A stretch of 42,123 nucleotides of DNA from CAYYMX01 sp964473045 (GTDB lineage Bacteria > Pseudomonadota > Alphaproteobacteria > Methylaequorales > Methylaequoraceae): the NCBI GenBank assembly GCA_964473045.1, contig CAYYMX010000003.1:1-42123 (forward strand), given 5' to 3'. A model generated the notes under the pieces. It did no database searches and was not told where the DNA came from. It was given only the letters and a program-made list of their open reading frames with translations. Below are positions 25,611 through 33,911 of the stretch, piece by piece. Each line of letters begins with the position of its first letter. Positions within the stretch are counted from its first letter, which is position 1. A program made the position numbers and the translations under genes.

Positions 25611-27296
25611 TCACTTGGTCAGTAGGCCTTTAACAACTATTTGCGCCTGAATCTCAGCCGCACCCTCAAAAATGTTAAGTATTCTAGAATCGCATAACAC
25701 TCTACTTACCGGATACTCTAGCGCATAGCCATTACCGCCATGAACCTGTAAAGCACTATCCGCATTACTCCAAGCAACTCTTGCCGCCAATAATTTAGCC
25801 ATTCCAGCTTCAATGTCACATCTAATATCATTATCTTTTTTTCTTGCAGAAAAAAGAGTTAACTGTCTTGCTACCGTAGTTTCCATAGCCATCCAAGCAA
25901 TTTTCATGAATATTCTTGGAAACTTGATAATAGGTTTGCCAAACTGGCTTCTATCTTTTGAATACTGCAATGCAAGATCTAAAGCATTTTGAGCAACCCC
26001 AACGGCTCTTGCGGCGGTCTGAATTCTTGCTGATTCAAATGTTTCCATCAACTGTTTAAAACCATTGCCTTCATTCTCACCAAGAAGGTTTTCTTTCGAC
26101 ACTTTAATTCCATCTATTGCAATTTCGTATTCCTTCATTCCTCTGTATCCAAGAACTTCAATTTCACTCCCAGACATACCATTCATGGGAAAAGGATTTT
26201 GATCATCTCCTCTAGGCTTTTCAACTAAAAACATACTTAAACCTTTATAACCTTTTTGAGATGTGTCAGTCCTAGCCAACACAGTCATCAAATCTGAACG
26301 CGCTCCATGGGTAATCCAGGTCTTATTTCCAGTAATTGTGTAAAAATTTTCATCTAGATTGGCTCTTGTTGATAAACTTCCAAGGTCAGAACCTGTATTT
26401 GGTTCGGTAAATACTGCAGTTGTAAGAATTGCACCAGATGCTATACCAGGCAAATATTTTTTCTTCTGTTTCTCAGTTCCGCCTAACCTTATTAATTCTC
26501 CAGCAATTTCAGCTCTAGTTCCAAGAGAACCGGCTGCAAGGAAACCTCTAGAAAGTTCCTCTGTAACAACACACATAGCAATCTTTCCCATTCCAAGCCC
26601 GCCATACTCCTCAGGAATTGCAATGCTAAAAACTCCGAGATCTGACATTTTTTGTAGAATGTTATCTGGAATCAATTCATCATTTAGATGCCATTCATTG
26701 GCTTTTGGGATAATTTCATCATTAGTAAATTTTCTAAATTGTTCCTGGATCATTTCAAGCGTTTCATCATTAAAACCAAAACTTGGGAACTGTCCTTTCT
26801 CTAAACTTAGGACAATTTCTTGCTTTACTTGGTTTGAAGAGCCAAATCTTATTATTTCAGAAATTTTTGCCGAGTCACAAAACGAAAAATCATTATCTGA
26901 AAGACCTATTGATTCTGAACGAATAACTTCAGTCTGGCTCATCATTATTCCATACCTAATCTGTTTAAGATATTCCGAAACTGCAAAAACCAGAATACAG
27001 CTATCAATATCTGTAGCTTTATTCTTATCATAAAGCATTTTGTACCAGTTGAATGTTTCCCTTAATCCAATTCTATAAGTTTCAAACCAGGCAAATCCAT
27101 GACTAATAAATTGATTGCTTTCAAGTGAATTATTGTCAATTCTATCATTCTTAATTAATAAACTTGATAAAAAATCCTTAGCCTTTTTTGAACACAATCC
27201 TAGTGATTCAATAATTTTATCAAAAACTTCAAAACTATTATCGACTAATTTTTTTGATGAAAGGTTTTTTTCAGGCAAGTTAAGTGAACTGTCCAT
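25611..27296 (-). CDS. mcd: (2S)-methylsuccinyl-CoA dehydrogenase
   Basis: A 561-residue acyl-CoA dehydrogenase. The extra N-terminal domain (about 1-165, including SHGFAWFETYRIGLRETF) is absent from ordinary ~380-residue family members and marks the Mcd group of the ethylmalonyl-CoA pathway. The core shows EEYGGLGMGKIAM, TEPNTGSDLGSLSTRA, the TGNKTWITHG FAD region, DRSQFGKPI and the C-terminal QVHGGNGYALEYPVSR, with FEGAAEIQ holding the base. It oxidises methylsuccinyl-CoA to mesaconyl-CoA and passes electrons to ETF, which is encoded downstream. It lies 44 bases after ccr. Confidence 0.92.
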   Translation of the reverse strand: MDSSLNLPEKNLSSKKLVDNSFEVFDKIIESLGLCSKKAKDFLSSLLIKNDRIDNNSLESNQFISHGFAWFETYRIGLRETFNWYKMLYDKNKATDIDSCILVFAVSEYLKQIRYGIMMSQTEVIRSESIGLSDNDFSFCDSAKISEIIRFGSSNQVKQEIVLSLEKGQFPSFGFNDETLEMIQEQFRKFTNDEIIPKANEWHLNDELIPDNILQKMSDLGVFSIAIPEEYGGLGMGKIAMCVVTEELSRGFLAAGSLGTRAEIAGELIRLGGTEKQKKKYLPGIASGAILTTAVFTEPNTGSDLGSLSTRANLDENFYTITGNKTWITHGARSDLMTVLARTDTSQKGYKGLSMFLVEKPRGDDQNPFPMNGMSGSEIEVLGYRGMKEYEIAIDGIKVSKENLLGENEGNGFKQLMETFESARIQTAARAVGVAQNALDLALQYSKDRSQFGKPIIKFPRIFMKIAWMAMETTVARQLTLFSARKKDNDIRCDIEAGMAKLLAARVAWSNADSALQVHGGNGYALEYPVSRVLCDSRILNIFEGAAEIQAQIVVKGLLTK

Positions 27297-27340
27297 TTAG
27301 ATATAATTTGGTTATTTTTTTTTAAGTTTCAATCTATTGA

Positions 27341-28576
27341 TCATTTTAACTCATTAACAGTTTTCATTCCAGTTTTTTTAGCTTGAACTAAAACTGACAT
27401 ATTACCAGGTAGATGTTCATTTTTCATCATCTTTGTATGTGCTTTAGGAATTTCCTCCCAAGAAAAACATTCTGACATCAAAGGTTTTATTTGCCTATTA
27501 ATCATCATATTATTTGCCTCATTAGCTTGAAAGAGGTTGGCAAAATGGCTTCCTTGTATCCTTTTTTGTCTCATCCAAACATACCTTGCATCCATAGTAA
27601 GATTATATCCCGATGTCCCTGCACAAATAACTACCATACCTCCACTTTTAACCAAATAACACGAAACAGGAAAAGTTGACTCACCAGGATGTTCAAACAC
27701 TAAGTCTACATCTTTTTTGCCAGTTAGTTCCCAGATGTCTTTTCCTAGAACTCTACATTTTTTAATGTATTCAGCATACGAATTTTGATCTTTTACATCT
27801 GGCAACTTTCCAAAACAGTTATATTTTTTTCTATTCAGAACACCGATTGCCCCTAAATCCTTAACAAATTTCATTTTTTCATCATCTGACACTACACCAA
27901 TTGCATTTGCTCCTACAGCTTTACATATTTGTATAGCCATACTGCCTATTCCTCCAGATGAACCCCAAACTAAAACGTTTTGACCTGGTCTTAAAGTGTT
28001 TGGAGGATGACCAAATAACATTCTGAAAGCTGTTGCTAAAGTTAAGGTATAGCAGCCACTCTCCTCCCAAGTTAGATGATTTGGTTTTTTTAGTAATTGC
28101 CTAGACTGTACAGTTGTAAATTGTGCAAAAGAACCATCTGCCGTCTCATATCCCCAAATCCTTTGAGATTTAGAAAGCATCGGCTCACCACCATTACACT
28201 CTTCATCATCCCCATCATCCATATTACAATGAATAATCACCTCATCACCAACTTTCCATCTCTTAACATTCTCTCCCACAGCCCATACAATTCCAGAGGC
28301 ATCAGAACCTGCAATATGATAATCTTTTTTATGAACATCAAGAACGGAGACTGGAATACCTTGGGATGCCCAAACTCCATTATAATTAACACCAGCAGCC
28401 ATAACTAATACAAGAGCTTCATCTTTTCCAGGCTTTTGCACTGGCATCTCCTCAACTTTCATAGCTTTCTCGGGGACATCCTGGCGATCACGTCTTATAA
28501 CCCACGCATACATTTTTTCTGGAATAGTTCCAATCTCAGGTATTTCACCAATTTCGTAAATTTCTTTTGCAGTCAT
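27341..28576 (-). CDS. ccr: Crotonyl-CoA carboxylase/reductase
   Basis: A 411-residue medium-chain dehydrogenase/reductase that reductively carboxylates crotonyl-CoA to ethylmalonyl-CoA with NADPH and CO2. MYAWVIRRDR, VMAAGVNYNGVWA (its Asn belongs to the CO2 pocket), IAGSDASGIVWAVGENVKRW, HCNMDDGDDEECNGGEPM and VFEHPGESTFP are Ccr-specific. The frame is open to 28675, but AGGA eight bases before the ATG at 28576 and alignment with known Ccr N-termini (KEIYEIGEIPEIG) support the shorter start. It is divergent from ecm, as in Rhodobacter, and heads the ccr-to-etfA unit. Confidence 0.96.
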   Translation of the reverse strand: MTAKEIYEIGEIPEIGTIPEKMYAWVIRRDRQDVPEKAMKVEEMPVQKPGKDEALVLVMAAGVNYNGVWASQGIPVSVLDVHKKDYHIAGSDASGIVWAVGENVKRWKVGDEVIIHCNMDDGDDEECNGGEPMLSKSQRIWGYETADGSFAQFTTVQSRQLLKKPNHLTWEESGCYTLTLATAFRMLFGHPPNTLRPGQNVLVWGSSGGIGSMAIQICKAVGANAIGVVSDDEKMKFVKDLGAIGVLNRKKYNCFGKLPDVKDQNSYAEYIKKCRVLGKDIWELTGKKDVDLVFEHPGESTFPVSCYLVKSGGMVVICAGTSGYNLTMDARYVWMRQKRIQGSHFANLFQANEANNMMINRQIKPLMSECFSWEEIPKAHTKMMKNEHLPGNMSVLVQAKKTGMKTVNELK

Positions 28577-28680
28577 ATAAAATATCCTAGATAATATTTC
28601 TGTGAAATTTATATCATTTATTTCAAAAAATACATAATTTTCTTGTTGAGAAGAAGAAAAAATATTATTTATCATTAACT
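28577..28680. promoter_or_regulatory. Divergent ccr/ecm control region
   Basis: These 104 bases separate two genes of one pathway transcribed away from each other, so both promoters must lie here. On the plus strand TTGTTG followed 17 bases later by TATTTA, just before ecm, is a weak candidate. On the minus strand the ccr ribosome-binding site (AGGA) is clear but no strong -35/-10 pair is. I see no cobalamin riboswitch. Confidence 0.4.
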
Positions 28681-30663
28681 ATGAATGAATTAAAAGACAA
28701 ACCTTGGCTCATAAGAACTTACGCTGGTCATTCTTCAGCTGAAGCATCAAATAAGCTATACAAAGAAAATTTAAAAAAAGGTCAAACTGGTCTTTCAGTA
28801 GCCTTCGATTTGCCAACTCAAACAGGCTATGATTCAGATCACTTGCTATCAAAAGGTGAAGTGGGGAAAGTTGGTGTACCAATAAGTCATATTGGAAATA
28901 TGCAAACTTTGTTAAAAAATATCCCTCTAGATAAAATGAATACATCAATGACCATCAATGCTCCGGCTGCATGGTTACTATCCCTATATATTGCAACAGC
29001 TGAAAAGCAAGGTATTAAAAGAAACAATCTATCTGGAACAACTCAAAATGACATTATTAAAGAATATTTATCAAGAGGCACCTATATTTTTCCTCCTGAA
29101 CCAAGTTTGAAACTTACTTCAGATATCATTCAGTACACCACTAAGGAAGTGCCCAAGTGGAATCCTATAAATGTTTGCTCATATCATCTTCAAGAAGCTG
29201 GAGCAACTCCTGAACAAGAATTGTCTTTTGCTTTAGCTACAGCTATTGGAGTAATTGAATATTTAAAGAAATCATCAAAAATCGAAAAGCAACTTTTCGA
29301 AAAAATTGTTGGAAGAATAAGTTTTTTTGTTAATTCAGGAATGAGATTAGTCACAGAAACATCTAAAATGATTGCATTTACCGAGTTATGGGATGAAATA
29401 TGTAAAGTCAGGTTCAAAGTAACCAATAAAAAATATAGAAGATTTAGATATGGAATGCAGGTAAACTCACTAGGATTAACAGAATTACAACCAGAAAACA
29501 ATGTATATAGAATACTAATTCAAATGCTTCCAGTTGTTATCTCAAAAAACTCCCGAGCTAGGGCAATTCAGTTGCCAGCCTGGAATGAAGCACTTGGCCT
29601 ACCAAGACCCTGGGATCAACAGTGGAGTTTGAGGTTGCAACAAATAATGTCACTAGAAACAGATATTCTTGAATTTGAAGACATACTAAATGGTTCAAAA
29701 GTTATTACAAAGAAGGTGAATGAATTAAAAAGATCCACCTACATAGAACTTAGAAAAATAGATCAATTTGGAGGATTAACGCAAGCTATCGAAAATGGTT
29801 ATATTAAAAGTAAGCTAGTTGAATCTCAGACTTTAAGACAAAAAAACATTGAATCATCGCTACAAAAAGTTATTGGGGTAAACTGTTTTATGGATGGAGA
29901 ACCATCCCCACTTGTTTCAACTAATGACGGTGGTTTCATGAAAGTTGATGAAAAAGCTGAGTTGAAACAAATTAAAAACGTAAAGAGTTGGAAGGCTAAG
30001 AGAAATAAAAAAATCGTGCATAATCTTCTCAAGGAACTAAAACTGAAGGCTAAAGCAAATGAAAATATTATGGACATTTCTATAAAATGTGCTCATGGTG
30101 GAATTACTACAGGCGAGTGGTCAAATGTAATGAGGGAAGTTTTTGGAGAATATAGAGCTCCCACTGGGATAGTTTCATCTCACTCATCGTTAAAGAAAAC
30201 TAAAAACTTGGCGATTAAGACTCTCCAAGAAAAAGTTAACCTTATAACCCAAAAGTTAAAAAGGAGACCAAAAATTTTGGTTGGAAAACCAGGGTTAGAT
30301 GGTCATTCAAATGGAGCCGAACAAATTGCAGTAAGAGCAAGAGATATTGGATTAGAAGTTGTTTATGAAGGCATCAGATCAACACCCGAACAATTGGTAT
30401 CTGCAGCGATTGAAGAAGGTGTGCATATCATTGGATTATCAATTCTATCTGGTTCTCATATTCATCTAGTAAAGAAAATAATTGACTTACTTAAAAAAAA
30501 TGATTGTTCAAGAATACCTCTTATAATTGGTGGAATTATTCCACCGATTGATGAGAAAAAACTTATATCAATAGGTGTTAAAGCAGTTTTTACTCCAAAA
30601 GATTTTAAAATTGAAAAGATTATGGAACGAATTGTAAAAATTATAAGTAATTCTTATGAGTAA
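28681..30663 (+). CDS. ecm: Ethylmalonyl-CoA mutase
   Basis: A 660-residue adenosylcobalamin-dependent mutase that turns ethylmalonyl-CoA into methylsuccinyl-CoA. The N-terminal substrate barrel starts with PWLIRTYAGHSSAEASN and has GLSVAFDLPTQTGYDSDH, GTTQNDIIKEYLSRGTYIFPP and NVCSYHLQEAGA. The C-terminal B12 domain begins around residue 525: DGHSNG holds the cobalt-ligand histidine (D540-x-H542), followed by GLSILSGSH and GGIIPP. Full length and single chain, it matches Ecm/MeaA. Methylmalonyl-CoA mutase is the alternative, but divergence from ccr and proximity to mcd favour Ecm. Confidence 0.95.
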   Translation: MNELKDKPWLIRTYAGHSSAEASNKLYKENLKKGQTGLSVAFDLPTQTGYDSDHLLSKGEVGKVGVPISHIGNMQTLLKNIPLDKMNTSMTINAPAAWLLSLYIATAEKQGIKRNNLSGTTQNDIIKEYLSRGTYIFPPEPSLKLTSDIIQYTTKEVPKWNPINVCSYHLQEAGATPEQELSFALATAIGVIEYLKKSSKIEKQLFEKIVGRISFFVNSGMRLVTETSKMIAFTELWDEICKVRFKVTNKKYRRFRYGMQVNSLGLTELQPENNVYRILIQMLPVVISKNSRARAIQLPAWNEALGLPRPWDQQWSLRLQQIMSLETDILEFEDILNGSKVITKKVNELKRSTYIELRKIDQFGGLTQAIENGYIKSKLVESQTLRQKNIESSLQKVIGVNCFMDGEPSPLVSTNDGGFMKVDEKAELKQIKNVKSWKAKRNKKIVHNLLKELKLKAKANENIMDISIKCAHGGITTGEWSNVMREVFGEYRAPTGIVSSHSSLKKTKNLAIKTLQEKVNLITQKLKRRPKILVGKPGLDGHSNGAEQIAVRARDIGLEVVYEGIRSTPEQLVSAAIEEGVHIIGLSILSGSHIHLVKKIIDLLKKNDCSRIPLIIGGIIPPIDEKKLISIGVKAVFTPKDFKIEKIMERIVKIISNSYE

Positions 30664-30690
30664 AAAAAAACTCTTGAATTAACTATTTGT

Positions 30691-31524
30691 TTGCTAAGAA
30701 AGCTTTTTAAGTTTGATTTAACTTCATATATTCCAATAAGATTTCAAAATATTGACCTTGGCTGGATTCATCGAACAAACTTGGAAAAGATAAATTTAAA
30801 AACAGAAAATAATGATTTCATAGCATATGAAAAAGTTCTCAAAGCATCAAGAAAAGAAGATTTAAAAAATTTTCAAGGTGAAAAATTATCTACAGAATAT
30901 TGCCCTGTATTCAAATTTTGTTCGTTAAGCCCTAAAACAAAATTTAATCATAACTTAGATTTTGGTCTAAAATGTCTTTTTAATATAAACAGAGAATTTC
31001 TTCAATTTTTTGGATTTCCTGCATATGGAGTTCACTGCAATGTTTGGACAAATTTTGGAAACTCTATAATTATGCATCTAGCTATAAGATCAAAAAAAAT
31101 AAAAAAATTTCCTAACCTCGTTGATAATTTAATTGCTGGTGGCCAACCGAGTGGAATATCTATAAAAAATAATTTATTTAAAGAGGCATATGAGGAAGCG
31201 GGTTTAAAAAAAAAAATTATCCGAAATGCTAAAATGAAAAATACAGTTAGTTATCACCACAATGAAAAAACAACATTTAACTCTTCAGTAATTTTTATTT
31301 ATGATTTGAAGGTGGAGAAAAACATAGCCTTCAAAAACATTGATGGCGAGGTAGATTCATTTATTTCTGAAGAGATAAACTGTCTTTACTCTATCTTGGA
31401 AAAAGAAACCTTAAAACCTAATTGTATAATTCCTATTGCAGACTTTTTTTTAAGAAAACTTGGTGATTATTTTCCAAGAAACGGTATTTTAGAAATAAAA
31501 AAACTTTTAGGATATAGTGAGTAA
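30691..31524 (+). CDS. DUF4743-type Nudix hydrolase
   Basis: A 277-residue protein with an N-terminal DUF4743-like half (about 1-115, LGWIHRTN, FNINREFLQFFGFPAYGVHCNV) and a C-terminal Nudix domain with a complete box (AGGQPSGISIKNN then LFKEAYEEAGL). Such proteins resemble the Nudix part of yeast Tnr3, which acts on oxidised thiamine diphosphate derivatives; the substrate here is inference. The frame follows the ecm stop in phase, with no ATG before the conserved region, so the start is taken as the TTG at 30691. It overlaps the esterase gene by 8 bases. Confidence 0.82.
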   Translation: MLRKLFKFDLTSYIPIRFQNIDLGWIHRTNLEKINLKTENNDFIAYEKVLKASRKEDLKNFQGEKLSTEYCPVFKFCSLSPKTKFNHNLDFGLKCLFNINREFLQFFGFPAYGVHCNVWTNFGNSIIMHLAIRSKKIKKFPNLVDNLIAGGQPSGISIKNNLFKEAYEEAGLKKKIIRNAKMKNTVSYHHNEKTTFNSSVIFIYDLKVEKNIAFKNIDGEVDSFISEEINCLYSILEKETLKPNCIIPIADFFLRKLGDYFPRNGILEIKKLLGYSE

Positions 31525-32173
31525 AATAATTTCTGGGCCATTAATACCCCCCACAGACAATCAAAAAGTGAAACATATAGTAATATTCTTGCATGGATAC
31601 GGTGCAAATGGTGCGGATTTAATAAATATTGGGAATGAATGGATAGAAGAACTCCCAAATACTTTATTTATTTCTCCAAATGCACCTTTTCGTTGCCCTA
31701 TTGCAGAAAATTCATTTCAATGGTTTGAATTGACATCTATTTCCCCCGAAAATATTGGCCAAGGCCTTAAAATTAGTGGCCCTTATCTAAATGATTTTGT
31801 TGAAGATATAAAGCAAAAATACAAAATAGAAGAAAAAAAAATCTTTTTTGTAGGTTTTTCTCAAGGGACAATGATGGCGTTGAATCATCTTTGCAAAAGA
31901 AAATCTAGTTGTGCTGGATTGATAGGTTATTCGGGAATGTTATTTGAAAATAAAGGTTTTGATCAAGAAGTAAAATCAAAGTTTCCTATTTTCTTGTACC
32001 ACGGCAGAAACGATGACCTTATAAGATATGATTATTCTATAGAAGCTTACAATAAATTACATTCAATGGGTTTTAACATCCAATATCGCATCCAAAATAA
32101 CTTAGGTCATGGCATAGATGCTTTAGGATTATTGTTAGGTTTAGGTTTTATAAAAAAAACATTATCCATTTAA
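31517..32173 (+). CDS. Carboxylesterase/phospholipase family hydrolase
   Basis: A 218-residue alpha/beta hydrolase of the carboxylesterase/phospholipase family (Abhydrolase_2). An oxyanion-loop HGYGANGADL comes first, the nucleophile elbow is GFSQGTMMAL, Asp follows in YHGRNDDLI and His in LGHGID, giving a complete triad. The family hydrolyses short esters or lysophospholipids; the natural substrate is unknown. It begins with GTG at 31517, overlapping the Nudix gene by 8 bases, and the two probably form an operon after ecm. Confidence 0.85.
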   Translation: MSKIISGPLIPPTDNQKVKHIVIFLHGYGANGADLINIGNEWIEELPNTLFISPNAPFRCPIAENSFQWFELTSISPENIGQGLKISGPYLNDFVEDIKQKYKIEEKKIFFVGFSQGTMMALNHLCKRKSSCAGLIGYSGMLFENKGFDQEVKSKFPIFLYHGRNDDLIRYDYSIEAYNKLHSMGFNIQYRIQNNLGHGIDALGLLLGLGFIKKTLSI

Positions 32174-32208
32174 ATCCACCACAAATTTCCAATATAATTT
32201 TTGTACGT

Positions 32209-32214
32209 TATAAT
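32209..32214 (+). promoter_or_regulatory. Candidate -10 box of the HNH gene, leaderless
   Basis: A perfect TATAAT ends six bases before the ATG at 32221, with TTTCCA 17 bases upstream (32186-32191) as a weak -35. Transcription would begin at the start codon. No Shine-Dalgarno sequence is present, so a leaderless mRNA is plausible. Confidence 0.4.
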
Positions 32215-32220
32215 AAGAAT

Positions 32221-32784
32221 ATGGTAAATTTAGCTCCTAATAGTTGTCCAGCTCTGGTTCTTAATGCGGATTATCAACCTTTAAGTTATTTCCCTTTGTC
32301 AACTTGGTCTTGGAAAAATGCTTTAAAAGCAGTTTTTTTGGAGAGAGTAAATGTTGTCTCGGAATATAACCAGGTGGTAAGATCGCCATCCATAGAATTT
32401 AAACTTCCTAGTGTTGTTTCGCTTAAGGATTACATTCCTCTTCCTGAAAAGGCAGCATTTACGAGATTTAATGTTTTTTTAAGAGATAAATTCATCTGTC
32501 AATATTGCCACAAAAACTTCAAAGTAGAGGAACTCACTTTCGATCATGTTTTACCAAGGTCGAGAGGAGGAAGAACACAGTGGAAAAATGTTGTTACAGC
32601 TTGTAGAATTTGCAACACTTTAAAAGGCAATAAAACTCTTTTAAAAAATGGTGCAAAGCTTAAAAAAGACCCTCACATACCTAGTAACTATGAACTAAAA
32701 CAAATTGGGAGAATGTTTCCACCTAATTTTCTTCACCAAAGTTGGAGTGATTTCTTATATTGGGATTCTGAACTAGAACCTTAA
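32221..32784 (+). CDS. HNH endonuclease-domain protein
   Basis: A 187-residue protein with an N-terminal domain (VLNADYQPLSYFPLSTWSWKNALKAVFL) and a C-terminal HNH domain. The domain shows CQYCHKNF, then LTFDHVLPRSRGGRTQWKNVVTACRICNTLKGNK, with two CxxC zinc knuckles and the catalytic DH...N. This is a widespread chromosomal HNH family found in housekeeping neighbourhoods, not an intron or intein homing enzyme. In Alphaproteobacteria it is often near coq7, as here. The cellular role is not known to me. Its stop directly abuts the coq7 stop on the other strand. Confidence 0.86.
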   Translation: MVNLAPNSCPALVLNADYQPLSYFPLSTWSWKNALKAVFLERVNVVSEYNQVVRSPSIEFKLPSVVSLKDYIPLPEKAAFTRFNVFLRDKFICQYCHKNFKVEELTFDHVLPRSRGGRTQWKNVVTACRICNTLKGNKTLLKNGAKLKKDPHIPSNYELKQIGRMFPPNFLHQSWSDFLYWDSELEP

Positions 32785-33312
32785 TCATATTTTTTTTGAT
32801 ATTCTTATTGCCACTTTAGTAAGATTCTTTGTAAATTTTTTGAATAATCTTAATTTCAAATCATCTTCAGAGTTGTTTACCTCTCCAAAATGCCTGTGAT
32901 TTTCTTCATCATCACAAAACTTCTTAATAGTTTTTTTTAGCTCTAATTCATCGGGAAAATTTTTCAAAACTTTTAATTGTTTTTTGTAATGGTCTACAAT
33001 CACATCCTCTACAGCTTCTGTACAAGCGTATACGTATTTTTCTCCTAAGAATGAGGTTATAACACCTAATAAAAATCCTCCACCATCCCATACTGGATAC
33101 ATACAAGTTGGCCTAGTTCTATTTTTTACAACTTTTTTTTCAAAAAATTCTAAATGCTCAAATTCTTCTTTGGCTATTTTTATTAAATCTTTTTTTAATT
33201 TTTTGTTTTTTGAAAATCTAATTTGTGCTGAATAAATTCTTTGAGCACCAAATTCTCCAGCATGATTTACCCTTAACATCTCATCTATAATTTTTTTTTT
33301 TTTGTCGGTCAT
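32785..33312 (-). CDS. coq7: 3-demethoxyubiquinol 3-hydroxylase (Coq7)
   Basis: A 175-residue diiron hydroxylase that adds the last hydroxyl group in ubiquinone synthesis. The iron ligands are visible as two ExxH-type repeats: VNHAGEFGAQRIY, EEFEHLEFFE, then EAVEDVIVDHY and DDEENHRHFG. The length matches short alphaproteobacterial and mitochondrial Coq7. It is 13 bases after dsbB on the same strand. No other ubiquinone gene is in the window. Confidence 0.93.
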   Translation of the reverse strand: MTDKKKKIIDEMLRVNHAGEFGAQRIYSAQIRFSKNKKLKKDLIKIAKEEFEHLEFFEKKVVKNRTRPTCMYPVWDGGGFLLGVITSFLGEKYVYACTEAVEDVIVDHYKKQLKVLKNFPDELELKKTIKKFCDDEENHRHFGEVNNSEDDLKLRLFKKFTKNLTKVAIRISKKI

Positions 33313-33325
33313 GAATTTCAGAAAA

Positions 33326-33790
33326 CTAAAAAAAATTAAAAATATTTACCAACATTGAAAAAATAGCATTTAGATTAGCAAACGATAGTCCAATTATAGA
33401 AAAAATAATCTCATTACATTTAGTAATTGGCACACCTTCCAAATAATTCTTGAGATTTTCTATGTTTTCAAACTCTTGATCAATGATATTGCAACCCGTA
33501 TTAAAAGTTATTAGATTTCTTTCTATTCCACTATGAAATAATGAAATTCCTAAATTTAAAAAAAATAAAAGAAAGCAAGAATACAAAAAATATCTTTTTC
33601 TTTGAAATAGAAAAGACACAAAAACAGTTAGAATTATTAAGAAGTAGGGAAATCTTTGGTATTTGCATAACTGACAAGGAGGTAAATTTAAGTAAAACTC
33701 TGAAAAATAAACTATACAGAGAACTACAAAACTTAAAAATGCGGATAGTAGTAAGTAATCTTTTTCTGCAAGAAAATATAATTTCTTCAC
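33326..33790 (-). CDS. dsbB: Disulfide bond formation protein DsbB
   Basis: A 154-residue membrane protein with about four TM helices. The first periplasmic loop carries the LPPCQLCKYQR motif (CxxC), and the second has the other cysteine pair (TGCNIID and ITKCNEI), as needed to reoxidise DsbA and pass electrons to quinone. It begins with GTG at 33790; an AGG lies 11 bases upstream. Open frames overlapping this gene on both strands are low-complexity shadows. The dsbB-coq7 pair faces the same way as the yqaA-type gene at 40200. Confidence 0.9.
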   Translation of the reverse strand: MKKLYFLAEKDYLLLSAFLSFVVLCIVYFSEFYLNLPPCQLCKYQRFPYFLIILTVFVSFLFQRKRYFLYSCFLLFFLNLGISLFHSGIERNLITFNTGCNIIDQEFENIENLKNYLEGVPITKCNEIIFSIIGLSFANLNAIFSMLVNIFNFF

Positions 33791-33911
33791 GTGAGTACAA
33801 ACCTAAAAAATTTTTATGATTAACAAATTTTAATTACCTTATAAAGTGACATTGTTATAATATTTTATTATCAAAAGTTTATCGAGTATACAGTTAAAAG
33901 TGTAAAGATTA

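Noticed and set aside
26359..27033. A 224-residue open frame on the plus strand
   Set aside because: It lies antisense to the conserved core of mcd, has no recognisable motif, and is a mirror of AT-biased codon use.
28577..28675. Longer start of ccr at 28675
   Set aside because: The extra 33 residues have no counterpart in known Ccr, and a ribosome-binding site fits the ATG at 28576.
28577..28680. Cobalamin riboswitch in front of ccr or ecm
   Set aside because: The gap is too short for a typical one and no B12-box-like sequence is visible on either strand.
32221..32784. HNH protein as a homing endonuclease or defence gene
   Set aside because: It belongs to a widespread chromosomal family, sits among housekeeping genes, and no intron, intein or restriction partner is nearby.
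33531..33819. Open frames on both strands overlapping dsbB
   Set aside because: They are Lys- or Phe-rich low-complexity shadows; the dsbB frame alone has the two cysteine pairs and TM helices.
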